DNA from: Corynebacterium stationis
Lineage (GTDB): Bacteria; Actinomycetota; Actinomycetes; Mycobacteriales; Mycobacteriaceae
Direction of reading: 5' to 3'
Length of the DNA: 64,000 nucleotides
Assembly: GCF_001941345.1 (NCBI RefSeq)
Contig: NZ_CP009251.1
Span: forward strand, 1,798,001 to 1,862,000
Position 1 is the stretch's first letter; each line of letters opens with the position of its first letter. The notes below the pieces were generated by a model that worked only from the letters and a program-made list of their open reading frames with translations, searched no databases and was not told the DNA's origin. Positions 9,189 to 17,185 of the stretch are shown here, piece by piece. The translations under genes and the position numbers were made by a program.

Positions 9189-9725
9189 GTGAGCGTAGAC
9201 CTTCATCCCGTCAAAAAGGAAACTTTTAATACAACTGAACACATCAACGTCGATCCCAAGGGCTACCTGCGAGAAGTGGACTCTTATAAGGTCACGGATT
9301 TTGGTTTATATATGGCTCGCGGCGCCAACCATCCCCGCTTTGGATACTTGGAATCGTGGCTTTTGCCGAAGTTGAGCCTGCGCGCGAATATCTTCCACTT
9401 CCGCGAAGGTATTGATGAGCGCCAGGACTTTTACATCGATATTGCGGAGATTGACCGCAATGGTGAAGTCTGGACTACTCGCGACCTTTACGTGGATTTA
9501 ATTTCGAATACTGGTGAGCCCATTGATGTCCGCGATATCGATGAGCTTTCGGCTGCAACATCCGCGGGCTTGATTTCTGCTGAGGATGCAGAAAAAGCCA
9601 TCGACTCTACCCTCGCGGCGGTAGAAGGCATCACGCGCTACGGCGACGATGCCATGAAGTGGCTACAGACCCTTGGCATGGAGTTGACTTGGGCTGACGA
9701 TGTCGAGCTCACCCCTGCTGGCTAA
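9189..9725 (+). CDS. DUF402 domain protein
   Basis: A 178-residue cytoplasmic protein starting GTG one base after the preceding stop. The central block around residues 60-115 (IDERQDFYIDIAEIDRNGEV, WTTRDLYVDL) matches the DUF402/FomD-like barrel, whose characterised members hydrolyse nucleotide phosphates (for example the nucleoside diphosphatase Ntdp) or nucleotidyl conjugates. The C-terminal third is helical with an Ala/Glu-rich stretch. Pairing with a secreted protein gene gives no clear clue to the substrate. The family placement is fairly sure, the activity is not. Confidence 0.78.
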   Translation: MSVDLHPVKKETFNTTEHINVDPKGYLREVDSYKVTDFGLYMARGANHPRFGYLESWLLPKLSLRANIFHFREGIDERQDFYIDIAEIDRNGEVWTTRDLYVDLISNTGEPIDVRDIDELSAATSAGLISAEDAEKAIDSTLAAVEGITRYGDDAMKWLQTLGMELTWADDVELTPAG

Positions 9726-9820
9726 AGTTTCTCGCTAGAATTAGTGCGGTTGCACGACCCCGATGAGCTGCACGCGATAGAATTCCTCCACAACCTTAAA
9801 TTTACCTTTGGAGGTACTAC

Positions 9821-10753
9821 ATGGCCGGCGGACTTCTCGCACTGTTAGATGACGTTGCTCTCATCGCACGCTCGGCAGCATCTTCGGCAGATGATGTCGC
9901 GGCCTTGGCTGGCAAAACCTCGGTTAAAGCCGCTGGCGTTGTAATTGATGACGCCGCTGTTACGCCACAATATGTCCAAGGCGTTGACCCGAAGCGCGAA
10001 TTGCCCATGATTTGGCGCATCACCAAGGGTTCTTTAGTTAATAAACTGGTCATCATTTTGCCGATTGCGCTGCTGCTATCGTGGCTTGCGCCGTGGGCCT
10101 TGGGTCCTATTTTGATGTGCGGCGGTGCCTATCTTTGTTATGAAGGCGCGCATAAAATCTTCCACAAGCTTCTGCCTTCCGATGACCACGAGAAAGAACC
10201 CACCGTCGCCAAAGGCAAAGAGGCCGAAGACCGCCTAGTGAAATCGGCCATTACTACTGACCTGATTCTATCAGCAGAAATAATGGTGATTTCACTTAAT
10301 TCATTGTTGGATCAGACATTTTGGATGCGGCTCGGCGCCCTTATCGTCGTCGCCGTGTTCATTACGGTCGGTGTGTATGGCGCGGTGGGTTTGTTGGTCA
10401 AGATGGATGACATTGGCTTGTCGATGCTCCGTCGTCGCGACGGCAAGTCCCCTCTCGGCTCGGCATTGGTCAAGGGCATGCCGGTAGTTCTCAACATCAT
10501 CGGGGTAGTCGGCACAGCCGCGATGTTGTGGGTCGGTGGCCATATCATCGTTGCGGGTCTCGAGGATTTTCATGTCGATGGCCCCGCAGAAATCATCCAC
10601 GGTCTAACAGCTCAGGTGCCAGAAGGCATCTTGGCATGGCTCGCAGATACGGCAGGTTCGATGGTCTTTGGTCTGCTCGTGGGCACGATTATTGTCGGTG
10701 TCATTGCTGGCGTGGATAAGCTCACCCCAGACCGCAAGGAGCAGGCGGCTTAA
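9821..10753 (+). CDS. DUF808 (YedI-like) inner membrane protein
   Basis: A 310-residue membrane protein with the typical family opening MAGGLLALLDDVALIARSAA, the VDPKRELPMIWRITKGSL segment and about six transmembrane helices. It has a good ribosome site (GGAGG, 7 bases before ATG 9821). DUF808 proteins are widespread, but their function is unknown; a transport or membrane-stress role is speculation. The stop overlaps the end of the convergent ZIP transporter gene by four bases, so there is no room for a separate terminator between them. Confidence 0.88.
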   Translation: MAGGLLALLDDVALIARSAASSADDVAALAGKTSVKAAGVVIDDAAVTPQYVQGVDPKRELPMIWRITKGSLVNKLVIILPIALLLSWLAPWALGPILMCGGAYLCYEGAHKIFHKLLPSDDHEKEPTVAKGKEAEDRLVKSAITTDLILSAEIMVISLNSLLDQTFWMRLGALIVVAVFITVGVYGAVGLLVKMDDIGLSMLRRRDGKSPLGSALVKGMPVVLNIIGVVGTAAMLWVGGHIIVAGLEDFHVDGPAEIIHGLTAQVPEGILAWLADTAGSMVFGLLVGTIIVGVIAGVDKLTPDRKEQAA

Positions 10754-11559
10754 ATAAAGAGCAGCAGCGAGATGGCCATGATTGCCATGCCGGCGATAAG
10801 GCCGTAAATAGCGTGGTGGTGTTTGCCAGTTTCTACAGCTGACGGGAGTAGCTCGTCGAGGCTGATGTAGACCATGATGCCAGCGACCATCGCAAAGCAA
10901 ATGCCCATCGCTGCTGGTCCAATGAACGGCATGAGTATCAAAAAGCCGATAAGCGCCCCGAGTGGCTCGGCAAAGCCGGACGCTGTAGCCCACCAAAAGG
11001 CTTTCGAGCGGGACATGGTTGCTGCGCGCAACGGCACTGCCACAGCGATGCCTTCTGGGATATTGTGAATCGCAATCGCGACTGCGACTGGGATCGCAAT
11101 GGTCATGTCTTCTAACCCCGCGAGGAAGGTGGCAAAGCCTTCGGGGAAGTTGTGGATCGCAAGCGCACCCGCGGTAAATACGCCGGTTTTCATCAAACGG
11201 TTTTTGCGCTCAGCTTGGGCGATGGTGCCTGGTTCGTGCGGGTTGATAGATTCTGGCACGAGCCTATCGATGATGCCGATGATGGCAATTCCAGCGAAAA
11301 ATGCGCCGGCACCCGCCCACGCCCCGATTTTCTCGGAGCCATAAGCCTCAGCCAGCTCCGAGGTGCCTTCGGGAAGAATTTCCATAAACGAGACATACAA
11401 CATCACTCCGGCTGATAAGCCTAAAGAAGCCGCCAGAAATCCTGGTCCGGGGTTTCTTCTGCCGACTGCGATGGCACCACCGATTGCGGTGGAAAGCCCC
11501 GCCAATAATGTCAGCCCGAAGGCAATCAATATGGTGGAAGTCTCGTACATAGAAGTCAT
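10750..11559 (-). CDS. ZIP family divalent metal transporter
   Basis: With start at ATG 11559 (or ATG 11550, three codons later) the protein is about 269 residues with eight hydrophobic helices, the normal ZupT/GufA size; the frame reaches back to 11658 without support. Helices IV and V carry the metal-site motifs HNFPEG (in AIHNFPEGFATF) and HNIPEG (in AIHNIPEGIAV), whose His, Asn and Glu residues bind the ion. Such proteins import Zn, and often Fe, Mn or Co, across the cytoplasmic membrane. The upstream region is shared with the divergent gene at 11614; no Zur or DtxR box was evident by eye. Confidence 0.88.
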   Translation of the reverse strand: MTSMYETSTILIAFGLTLLAGLSTAIGGAIAVGRRNPGPGFLAASLGLSAGVMLYVSFMEILPEGTSELAEAYGSEKIGAWAGAGAFFAGIAIIGIIDRLVPESINPHEPGTIAQAERKNRLMKTGVFTAGALAIHNFPEGFATFLAGLEDMTIAIPVAVAIAIHNIPEGIAVAVPLRAATMSRSKAFWWATASGFAEPLGALIGFLILMPFIGPAAMGICFAMVAGIMVYISLDELLPSAVETGKHHHAIYGLIAGMAIMAISLLLFI

Positions 11560-11613
11560 AGTATCGGTCGCGGCGTTGACGCGTAGCACTGTGGCTAGCC
11601 TAATATCGGTAGT

Positions 11614-12498
11614 ATGCCTGACTATCCATTGCCTGCGAATCATCTTGGGGTGGAACACCTCGCGGTGTTGGATTTTGTGTGCTTATCCACAACGTTGTCT
11701 CTGCCTGCTCCCACCCAAGTTCCCGTCACGCTGGAGGCTGATAACCGCACGGGAGGGTGGCGTATTCGCAGTATGTTTGGAACGCTGGGCTGGCTTAATG
11801 CGCAGGAGGCGGCGGATTTTCCTGACTTGGACCGACTGCGCGCAGCGGGTATGACGGCGTCGACGACTGCCGAAGTGTACTTGGATGAAGTCGCCGTTAA
11901 TCTTGGTCTGGCACCCTGGCATATCGCGCGCAATGACCAACCTGACAACACCGTGCTTTTAGCAGGTGGAGTGCCTGCAGCAGTGGACACTTCGATGACT
12001 TCCGATGTCCAGCAATCACAAATTGAGGCGCTGGGAACGGCCAGCGTATTCGTGGAATTTCACCACATTGGTGACGATATCGTGATCACCGTCGACGACG
12101 CAGTCTTTGGCCTGTTAGGCCCCGCGGCAGATTATGAATTACTCGTGCAATTGCTTGCACAGACCCCGCTTGCAGCACGCGCGTATATTGCTCAAGGGCT
12201 TGTCGCCGTTGACTTGCCTGCGGATCCGCAGCAGCTGTTTGTTGCCTCTGTCCCAAAGCTCAATTCCGACACCGATGCCACGGTATTCCCGACATTCCTT
12301 CCAACAACCGGGGAATTAGCAGACGAGCTGCTGAGCTTTGACCCGACAGAGTATTTGGAGCCTCCGCACGCGACCAGAAATAAATCGCAGCGCTTCTTCC
12401 AAACGACGAAATTTGATAACCAGCCCGCGACGGAAGCTTTCGAGGCACTGTTTCGCAAAGAAGAAACAGACACCGACACAGGTGAAAAAAACAACTAG
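11614..12498 (+). CDS. Conserved hypothetical cytoplasmic protein
   Basis: A 294-residue acidic protein without signal peptide or membrane helix. I do not recognise the family. Visible features are a compact N-terminal domain of about 110 residues with VTLEADNRTGGWRIRSMFG and AEVYLDEVAVNL, a central region of alternating hydrophobic and acidic residues, and a low-complexity C-terminal tail rich in Glu, Asp and Thr ending GEKNN. The overall character suggests a corynebacterial lineage protein. It starts 55 bases from the divergent ZIP gene and ends in a four-base overlap with the convergent selB stop. Confidence 0.7.
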   Translation: MPDYPLPANHLGVEHLAVLDFVCLSTTLSLPAPTQVPVTLEADNRTGGWRIRSMFGTLGWLNAQEAADFPDLDRLRAAGMTASTTAEVYLDEVAVNLGLAPWHIARNDQPDNTVLLAGGVPAAVDTSMTSDVQQSQIEALGTASVFVEFHHIGDDIVITVDDAVFGLLGPAADYELLVQLLAQTPLAARAYIAQGLVAVDLPADPQQLFVASVPKLNSDTDATVFPTFLPTTGELADELLSFDPTEYLEPPHATRNKSQRFFQTTKFDNQPATEAFEALFRKEETDTDTGEKNN

Positions 12499-14282
12499 GT
12501 TGTTTTCATCAGGACACGGGCACTATCACTGGTGCGCCTGGTCAGACCGCGTGCGTCCATGTATTCCAAAAGCGGCACGGCAACTCGCCGCGTCGTACCA
12601 AGGGCCTGACGTGCTTGCGATAGCGTGAACTCCCCCGGCTGCTGACCCAAGATTTCCGCAGCCTGCTGCGGGGCGCTAGGAAGTAGCACGATTGGACCGA
12701 CACGAAGTAGTCTCCCGGCGCGCTCTGCTGCGGCCAGCTCGATTGGCCCAAGCCCGAGTTCATCTAGGGTGCTGGCATCAGGCGCCACAAATGGTTCTTT
12801 GGCTAGTTGCGCTTCTACTATCGCAACAGATTTCTCGGCAGGTCCAAGATCGCGAGGTGCTGCATGCGGGTCGCGGATGATGGCACCATCGCGCTTGAGT
12901 CGTGCGCCCGCGACAGCAATGGAAACCAAGCTGTCATCCGGCAACGCAAGCGCGGAGAGCGCGGTCGCCAGGGGCAGGCCGTCGGATAAGTGGTCGTCGG
13001 TCAGGTGGGTATCGAAAAGCGTGCGTAGCTGCGCCGTCCACCGGGCAATAGCTTGGGCATTGACCCACCAGCTGCGAAATTCCACCAGCGATGCAGGCTT
13101 GTTCGCCACATCGAAACCGGCCGCCGCCAAGGTTTCTTTCATCACAGCCTCCTTGCGCGCAACATAGGCCGAAGCATCAAACGGTTTTTGGTCACGCAGC
13201 GCCTGTGCACGCCGCACAGGTGCCCCGCGGCGATTCAACAGCGGCGGGTCCATATCTACTACCTCAACCCCAGCCAAGGCATCCAAGCCCGGCCCACGCA
13301 GCGCCAGACGGTCACCCAGTCGCAGCGGGAAAGCGCGTCCTTGCAGGGTTAGCCGCGCGTGCTCAGCATCCAATCCGCGCACGTGGACAGGCACCGATGC
13401 TGTACCAACGTGGAGATTTAGCTTGCGAGGCACACCATCTAGCTTTGGCCCCGTGCGCCAGCGGACATCGATGACTTCCGGCTGCCACCAGGTACTTTCA
13501 GCTTCGGTCAGCACATCGCCACGCGAGATGGCATCAGCATCCACCCCGCGCAGATTCAGCGCCAAACGCATCACCGGCTCGGCCTTATCCACGGCCGAAT
13601 TCTCACTGTGCAGCCCGCGCACGATCACATCGTGCTCGCCACTCGCAGTCACAAGTTTCAGGTGTTCGCCAATTTTCACGCTCCCCACAGCCCACGTGCC
13701 TGTGACAACGGTGCCAGCGCCTTTGATAGAAAAAGCCCGGTCAATCCACATTCGCGCTGGCATCGCACAAGCTTGCTGCAGAACTTCATCAGCGGGAAGC
13801 AGCTTATCGATGCCCCCTCGCAGCTCTTCCATCCCCTCACCCGTACGCGCGGATACCGCAAAGATGGGAGCTACAGACAAAGACGTGCCCGCGACTTTAT
13901 CGCGAACGTTGGCTTCGCTAATGCGCAGCCCGTTGTCCATGCGTGTGAGGACGATAATGCCGCGCTCAATGCCGAGCGCGTCGATGGCTTCGAGGTGCTC
14001 TGAGGTTTGTTCTTTCCAGCCTTCATCAGCAGCAATAACTAGCATGACTGCTGGCGCGGGCCCTAGGCCGGCAAGCGTATTGGCGATGAAACGCTCGTGG
14101 CCTGGCACATCAACGAAGGCGACATTCGCCCCGGATTTTAGGGTGGTCCACGCAAAGCCTAAATCAATGGTGAGCCCGCGCTGTTTTTCTTCTTCCCAGC
14201 GATCGGGGTCCATCGTGGTCAGTGCATTAACTAGCGTGGATTTGCCGTGGTCAACGTGCCCGGCAGTGGCGATAACGTACAT
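12495..14282 (-). CDS. selB: Selenocysteine-specific elongation factor SelB
   Basis: A 595-residue translational GTPase. The EF-Tu-like part has AGHVDHGKSTLVNAL at the N-terminus, DVPGHERFI as G3 and LTRMDN as G4; domains II and III follow, then a long C-terminal region of winged-helix repeats (from about residue 370) that binds the SECIS hairpin in mRNA. SelB delivers Sec-tRNA to the ribosome at UGA codons marked by that hairpin. ATG 14282 directly follows the selA stop (TAGATG). The client is almost certainly the formate dehydrogenase at 19378-22737, the only Sec-type gene seen in the window. Confidence 0.95.
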   Translation of the reverse strand: MYVIATAGHVDHGKSTLVNALTTMDPDRWEEEKQRGLTIDLGFAWTTLKSGANVAFVDVPGHERFIANTLAGLGPAPAVMLVIAADEGWKEQTSEHLEAIDALGIERGIIVLTRMDNGLRISEANVRDKVAGTSLSVAPIFAVSARTGEGMEELRGGIDKLLPADEVLQQACAMPARMWIDRAFSIKGAGTVVTGTWAVGSVKIGEHLKLVTASGEHDVIVRGLHSENSAVDKAEPVMRLALNLRGVDADAISRGDVLTEAESTWWQPEVIDVRWRTGPKLDGVPRKLNLHVGTASVPVHVRGLDAEHARLTLQGRAFPLRLGDRLALRGPGLDALAGVEVVDMDPPLLNRRGAPVRRAQALRDQKPFDASAYVARKEAVMKETLAAAGFDVANKPASLVEFRSWWVNAQAIARWTAQLRTLFDTHLTDDHLSDGLPLATALSALALPDDSLVSIAVAGARLKRDGAIIRDPHAAPRDLGPAEKSVAIVEAQLAKEPFVAPDASTLDELGLGPIELAAAERAGRLLRVGPIVLLPSAPQQAAEILGQQPGEFTLSQARQALGTTRRVAVPLLEYMDARGLTRRTSDSARVLMKTT

Positions 14283-15587
14283 CTATTCCGCTTGCTCCTG
14301 CGCTCGCAGAATAGCCGCGGCAAGCATTTGGTCATCGCTTGCTGGAATGCAGCGGACATCAATCAAACACTGCCCGTTGTGTACGCGCGGCAACACAGCT
14401 GGTCGTCCCTGCCGAAGCAGCGGCGCCAAGAATTCATCCAGGGCCACGGCATAACCTGGCAATGGATATTCGGGCGCGCCTCCCCCACCCACGCGGCCAG
14501 GGTGTTCGACGACCTCGCCGCCCACAGCCTGCGCAAGCGCCTCGGTGCGCGCCAAGTGCTCCGCGGGGTCCAGATGCAAAGCATCCTCAACCGCATTGCT
14601 AGGGGCATTGATGCTTGCTTCCAACGCGTTGAGCCGCAGCTTATCGATGCGCACCGCTCTTGCCAACGGATGCTGTTTCACCTTCGCTATCGCCTCATGT
14701 GTTCCCAGCATGATTCCTGCCTGTGGTCCGCCAAGCAGCTTATCGCCCGACGCGATGATGATATCCGCGCCCGCTGCCAGCTGTGCTTGCAAGTCCGGCT
14801 CATCCGGCACCGTCGCATCAGGGCGCAACAATCCTGAGCCTAAGTCCACAATCAACGAGATTCCGCGGTCATCCGCGAGCTCTCGCAGCGGTTCAATTCC
14901 CACCGAAGAAGTAAAGCCCTCAATACGGAAATTCGATGGATGCACCTTCAATATCGCCCCGGTCTTCTCCGTCACGGCATGCTCATAATCTGCCAGGTGC
15001 GTGCGGTTGGTCGCGCCAATTTCTTTCAAGCGCACCGAGGTGGATTCGATAAGCTCTGGCAGGCGAAAGCCCGCACCGATTTCAATCAACTCACCGCGGG
15101 AGATGATGACTTCCTTGTCCGGCGCTAGCGCTGCCGTGGCCAGTAATAATGCCGCAGCCCCATTGTTCACCACCAGCGCATCCTCGGCGCCTGGGCACGC
15201 AGCCAGCAAAGCTTCAATCGCAGCGCGGCCACGATTTTTCGACCGCAGCCCCGTCTCTAAGTCCAGCTCCACGTCCGTGTACCCGGCAGCCGCCACCAGC
15301 GCATCGACAGCTTCCGGCGGCAGCGGCGCACGTCCGATATTGGTATGAATGATTACGCCCGTGGCGTTTAAGACGGGATGAAGGGAGTACGGGGTGGCAT
15401 CGATAAGCGATGCTTCAACCTCATCTTTGACTGCTTGCGGTGCTATCTCCCCGGCCCGCGCTGCCGCAAGCACCTGGTTTATGCGCACGCGAATGACATG
15501 CTCAGCCAAGTGCGCGCGGGCATTAGCAACTACCTGCGACGCCAAAATCTCATCAACGCGAGGGATAAAACGCCGCGGGTCAGTCAT
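14283..15587 (-). CDS. selA: L-seryl-tRNA(Sec) selenium transferase SelA
   Basis: A PLP enzyme of 434 residues from ATG 15587, chosen because AAAGGAG stands just upstream; six more codons to 15605 are possible. The Schiff-base lysine is K283 in ASGDKLLGGPQAG, and the N-terminal tRNA-binding helical domain (RRFIPRVDEILAS) is intact. SelA converts Ser-tRNA(Sec) to Sec-tRNA(Sec) using selenophosphate from SelD. The gene lies 19 bases after the 3' end of tRNA-Sec and abuts selB, so selC-selA-selB form one operon. Confidence 0.95.
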   Translation of the reverse strand: MTDPRRFIPRVDEILASQVVANARAHLAEHVIRVRINQVLAAARAGEIAPQAVKDEVEASLIDATPYSLHPVLNATGVIIHTNIGRAPLPPEAVDALVAAAGYTDVELDLETGLRSKNRGRAAIEALLAACPGAEDALVVNNGAAALLLATAALAPDKEVIISRGELIEIGAGFRLPELIESTSVRLKEIGATNRTHLADYEHAVTEKTGAILKVHPSNFRIEGFTSSVGIEPLRELADDRGISLIVDLGSGLLRPDATVPDEPDLQAQLAAGADIIIASGDKLLGGPQAGIMLGTHEAIAKVKQHPLARAVRIDKLRLNALEASINAPSNAVEDALHLDPAEHLARTEALAQAVGGEVVEHPGRVGGGGAPEYPLPGYAVALDEFLAPLLRQGRPAVLPRVHNGQCLIDVRCIPASDDQMLAAAILRAQEQAE

Positions 15588-15606
15588 CAAAGCTCCTTTG
15601 CGCATG

Positions 15607-15701
15607 TGGCGGAGACGGACAGGAATCGAACCTGCCAGACCAAGCTACTTGGCCTCACCGGTTTTGAAGACCGGGGCGCCCACCAGGACACGTACGCCTC
15701 C
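15607..15701 (-). tRNA. selC: tRNA-Sec (anticodon TCA)
   Basis: A 95-nt gene with encoded CCA (15607-15609 on the complement) and discriminator G. The marks of tRNA-Sec are all present: 8-nt acceptor strands, a six-pair D stem GTGTCC/GGGCGC with a four-base loop, anticodon stem CCGGT/ACCGG with loop CTTCAAA, a long variable arm and T arm GCAGG-TTCGATT-CCTGT. Acceptor position 8 appears unpaired (T opposite C), and pair 5 is G-T. Located directly upstream of selA. Confidence 0.95.
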
Positions 15702-15729
15702 ACCTATTCAAAGTAGTAGGTTGGGGAGT

Positions 15730-16758
15730 ATGACACCAAAACTTACCTCTTTCGCGGCTGGCGGCGGCTGCGCATGCAAGATACCCGCAGGTCAGCTTGA
15801 ATCCGCTATCGCCGGGCTCATTGGCAATGATGACCCCAACGTCATCGTGGGATTAGAAGACGGCGACGACGCCTCGGCGATTCGCATCAACGGGGACACC
15901 GCCGTGATTTCCACCGCGGACTTTTTCACCCCCATGATTGACGACCCCTACGACTGGGGCCGGGTTGCCGCCGCCAATGCGCTTTCCGATGTCTACGCCA
16001 TGGGCGGCGACCCCATTACCGCCATCAACCTCCTGGGCTGGCCCGTTGACTTGCTCGGATTAGATGTCTTGCGTGAAGTGCTGCGCGGCGGCATGGAAGT
16101 CTGCAACGAAGCTGGCATTTCTGTCACCGGCGGGCATTCGATTACCGCGCCCGAACCCATCTACGGCATGTCCGTCACGGGCATCGCCGACCCCGCGAAG
16201 CTCATGCGTAACGATGCCGCCGCCCCCGGCCTTCCACTGACGCTAACCAAGGGCGTCGGCGTGGGCATTTTTAACAACAAGCACAAAGCCACCGGCGAAG
16301 TCTCTCTTGAAGCCGTTAAGTCCATGACCGCGCTCAACCGCGAAGCTTCCAAGGCTGCAGTTGCCGCTGGTCACAAGGCCGCAACTGATATCACCGGTTT
16401 CGGTTTGCTCGGTCACCTTTACAAAATGTGCCGCGCTTCCGACGTAAACGCCGAAATCAATTTCGCTGACGTTCCAGAGATTCCTGGCGCAAAGCAAGCG
16501 CTTGCCGATGGCTTCGTTCCCGGCGGTTCCCGCCGCAACCTCGATTGGGTGCGTGAACACCTCAACGTCGCCAATTCTTCGCTTACCGAGGAGGACCTGG
16601 TCTTCCTCGCCGACGCCCAGACCTCCGGCGGCCTGCTCGTGGTCGGCGAAGTCCCTGGTTACCCAGTTATCGGCCACACCGTCGCCCGCCCTGCGACTTC
16701 CAACTCGGGCTCCGATTCCGGTTCAGCCAAGGCAGGCGCTTACATCACAATCAATTAG
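15730..16758 (+). CDS. selD: Selenophosphate synthetase SelD
   Basis: A 342-residue enzyme starting at ATG 15730 after a GGGGAG motif; the longer frame back to 15394 runs antisense through selA and tRNA-Sec and is not used. The catalytic block GGGCACKIP puts Cys14, Cys16 and Lys17 at the positions of E. coli Cys17, Cys19 and Lys20, so this is the cysteine form rather than a selenoprotein. The ATP-binding segments (DDASAIRI, STADFFTPMIDDPYDWG) and C-terminal AIR-synthase-like domain are intact. It makes selenophosphate from selenide and ATP. It is transcribed away from selC with only 28 bases between them. Confidence 0.96.
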   Translation: MTPKLTSFAAGGGCACKIPAGQLESAIAGLIGNDDPNVIVGLEDGDDASAIRINGDTAVISTADFFTPMIDDPYDWGRVAAANALSDVYAMGGDPITAINLLGWPVDLLGLDVLREVLRGGMEVCNEAGISVTGGHSITAPEPIYGMSVTGIADPAKLMRNDAAAPGLPLTLTKGVGVGIFNNKHKATGEVSLEAVKSMTALNREASKAAVAAGHKAATDITGFGLLGHLYKMCRASDVNAEINFADVPEIPGAKQALADGFVPGGSRRNLDWVREHLNVANSSLTEEDLVFLADAQTSGGLLVVGEVPGYPVIGHTVARPATSNSGSDSGSAKAGAYITIN

Positions 16759-16768
16759 TCCCGCCCCT

Positions 16769-16798
16769 AGCCGCTTTCCTTCCGCTCCGCGGCTTTTG
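16769..16798 (+). terminator. Probable selD terminator
   Basis: Stem AGCCGC (16769-16774) / GCGGCT (16789-16794), 14-base loop, followed by TTTG. It lies 10 bases after the selD stop. Short stem, so only moderately strong. Confidence 0.55.
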
Positions 16799-16810
16799 TC
16801 CTACTATCTG

Positions 16811-16850
16811 CAAGCCTCGCGTGTTCATCCCGCGGGGCTTGTCCTTTTGT
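16811..16850 (+). terminator. Second, stronger terminator after selD
   Basis: An 11-base stem with one mismatch, CAAGCCTCGCG (16811-16821) and CGCGGGGCTTG (16831-16841), followed by TCCTTTTGT. It probably completes termination of selD transcripts before the repeat-rich spacer. Confidence 0.7.
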
Positions 16851-16879
16851 GCTCCCCCAGCACCCCAATTACCCTGCGC

Positions 16880-16947
16880 GTCCCCTTCGCGCTCACCAGA
16901 AGAAGCCGTCTGCCCAGAACCTTCTCCTCCGTGAGCGCGAGAGGTAC
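16880..16947. repeat. REP-like palindromic element, copy B1
   Basis: Left arm GTCCCCTTCGCGCTCAC at 16880-16896 is identical to copies A1 and A2. The right arm GTGAGCGCGAGAGGTAC at 16931-16947 is partly diverged; the spacer is 34 bases. CAGAAG just inside the left arm and CTTCTC before the right arm extend the inverted symmetry. Confidence 0.85.
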
Positions 16948-17022
16948 ACCGCGAGGCTTACGGGAAAGTACTCCAAAAACGAACCTGCTTCCGTTCCTGT
17001 GATGAGCCCTAAAACGCACTGT

Positions 17023-17090
17023 GTCCCCTTCGCGCTCACCGGAAGTGCTGTCCTCAGAACAAGGACGCTTCTGGTGAGCGCGAAGGGGAC
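17023..17090. repeat. REP-like palindromic element, copy B2 (perfect arms)
   Basis: Arms GTCCCCTTCGCGCTCAC (17023-17039) and GTGAGCGCGAAGGGGAC (17074-17090) are perfect complements across a 34-base spacer; inner GGAAG and CTTCTGG lengthen the potential hairpin. It lies about 95 bases beyond the stop of the minus-strand fdh operon, where it could also act as a transcription or mRNA 3'-end barrier. The rest of 16759-17185 holds only the two selD terminators and copy B1. Confidence 0.9.
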
Positions 17091-17185
17091 GCGCAGGACG
17101 AGGCCACTGTGTTTGGCACCGGTTGCCAGGGGTTGGCAGTACTTCGCGATGCATGTCGATGCCTAGCGGTATGCCGGACGAGGCA

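Noticed and set aside
13423..14454. A 343-codon plus-strand frame across selB and the end of selA
   Set aside because: Serine- and arginine-rich antisense shadow of well-supported genes.
16849..17166. Plus- and minus-strand frames in the selD-fdh spacer (16825-17166)
   Set aside because: They are formed by the REP-like arms and give repetitive, Arg/Thr-rich products with no family match.
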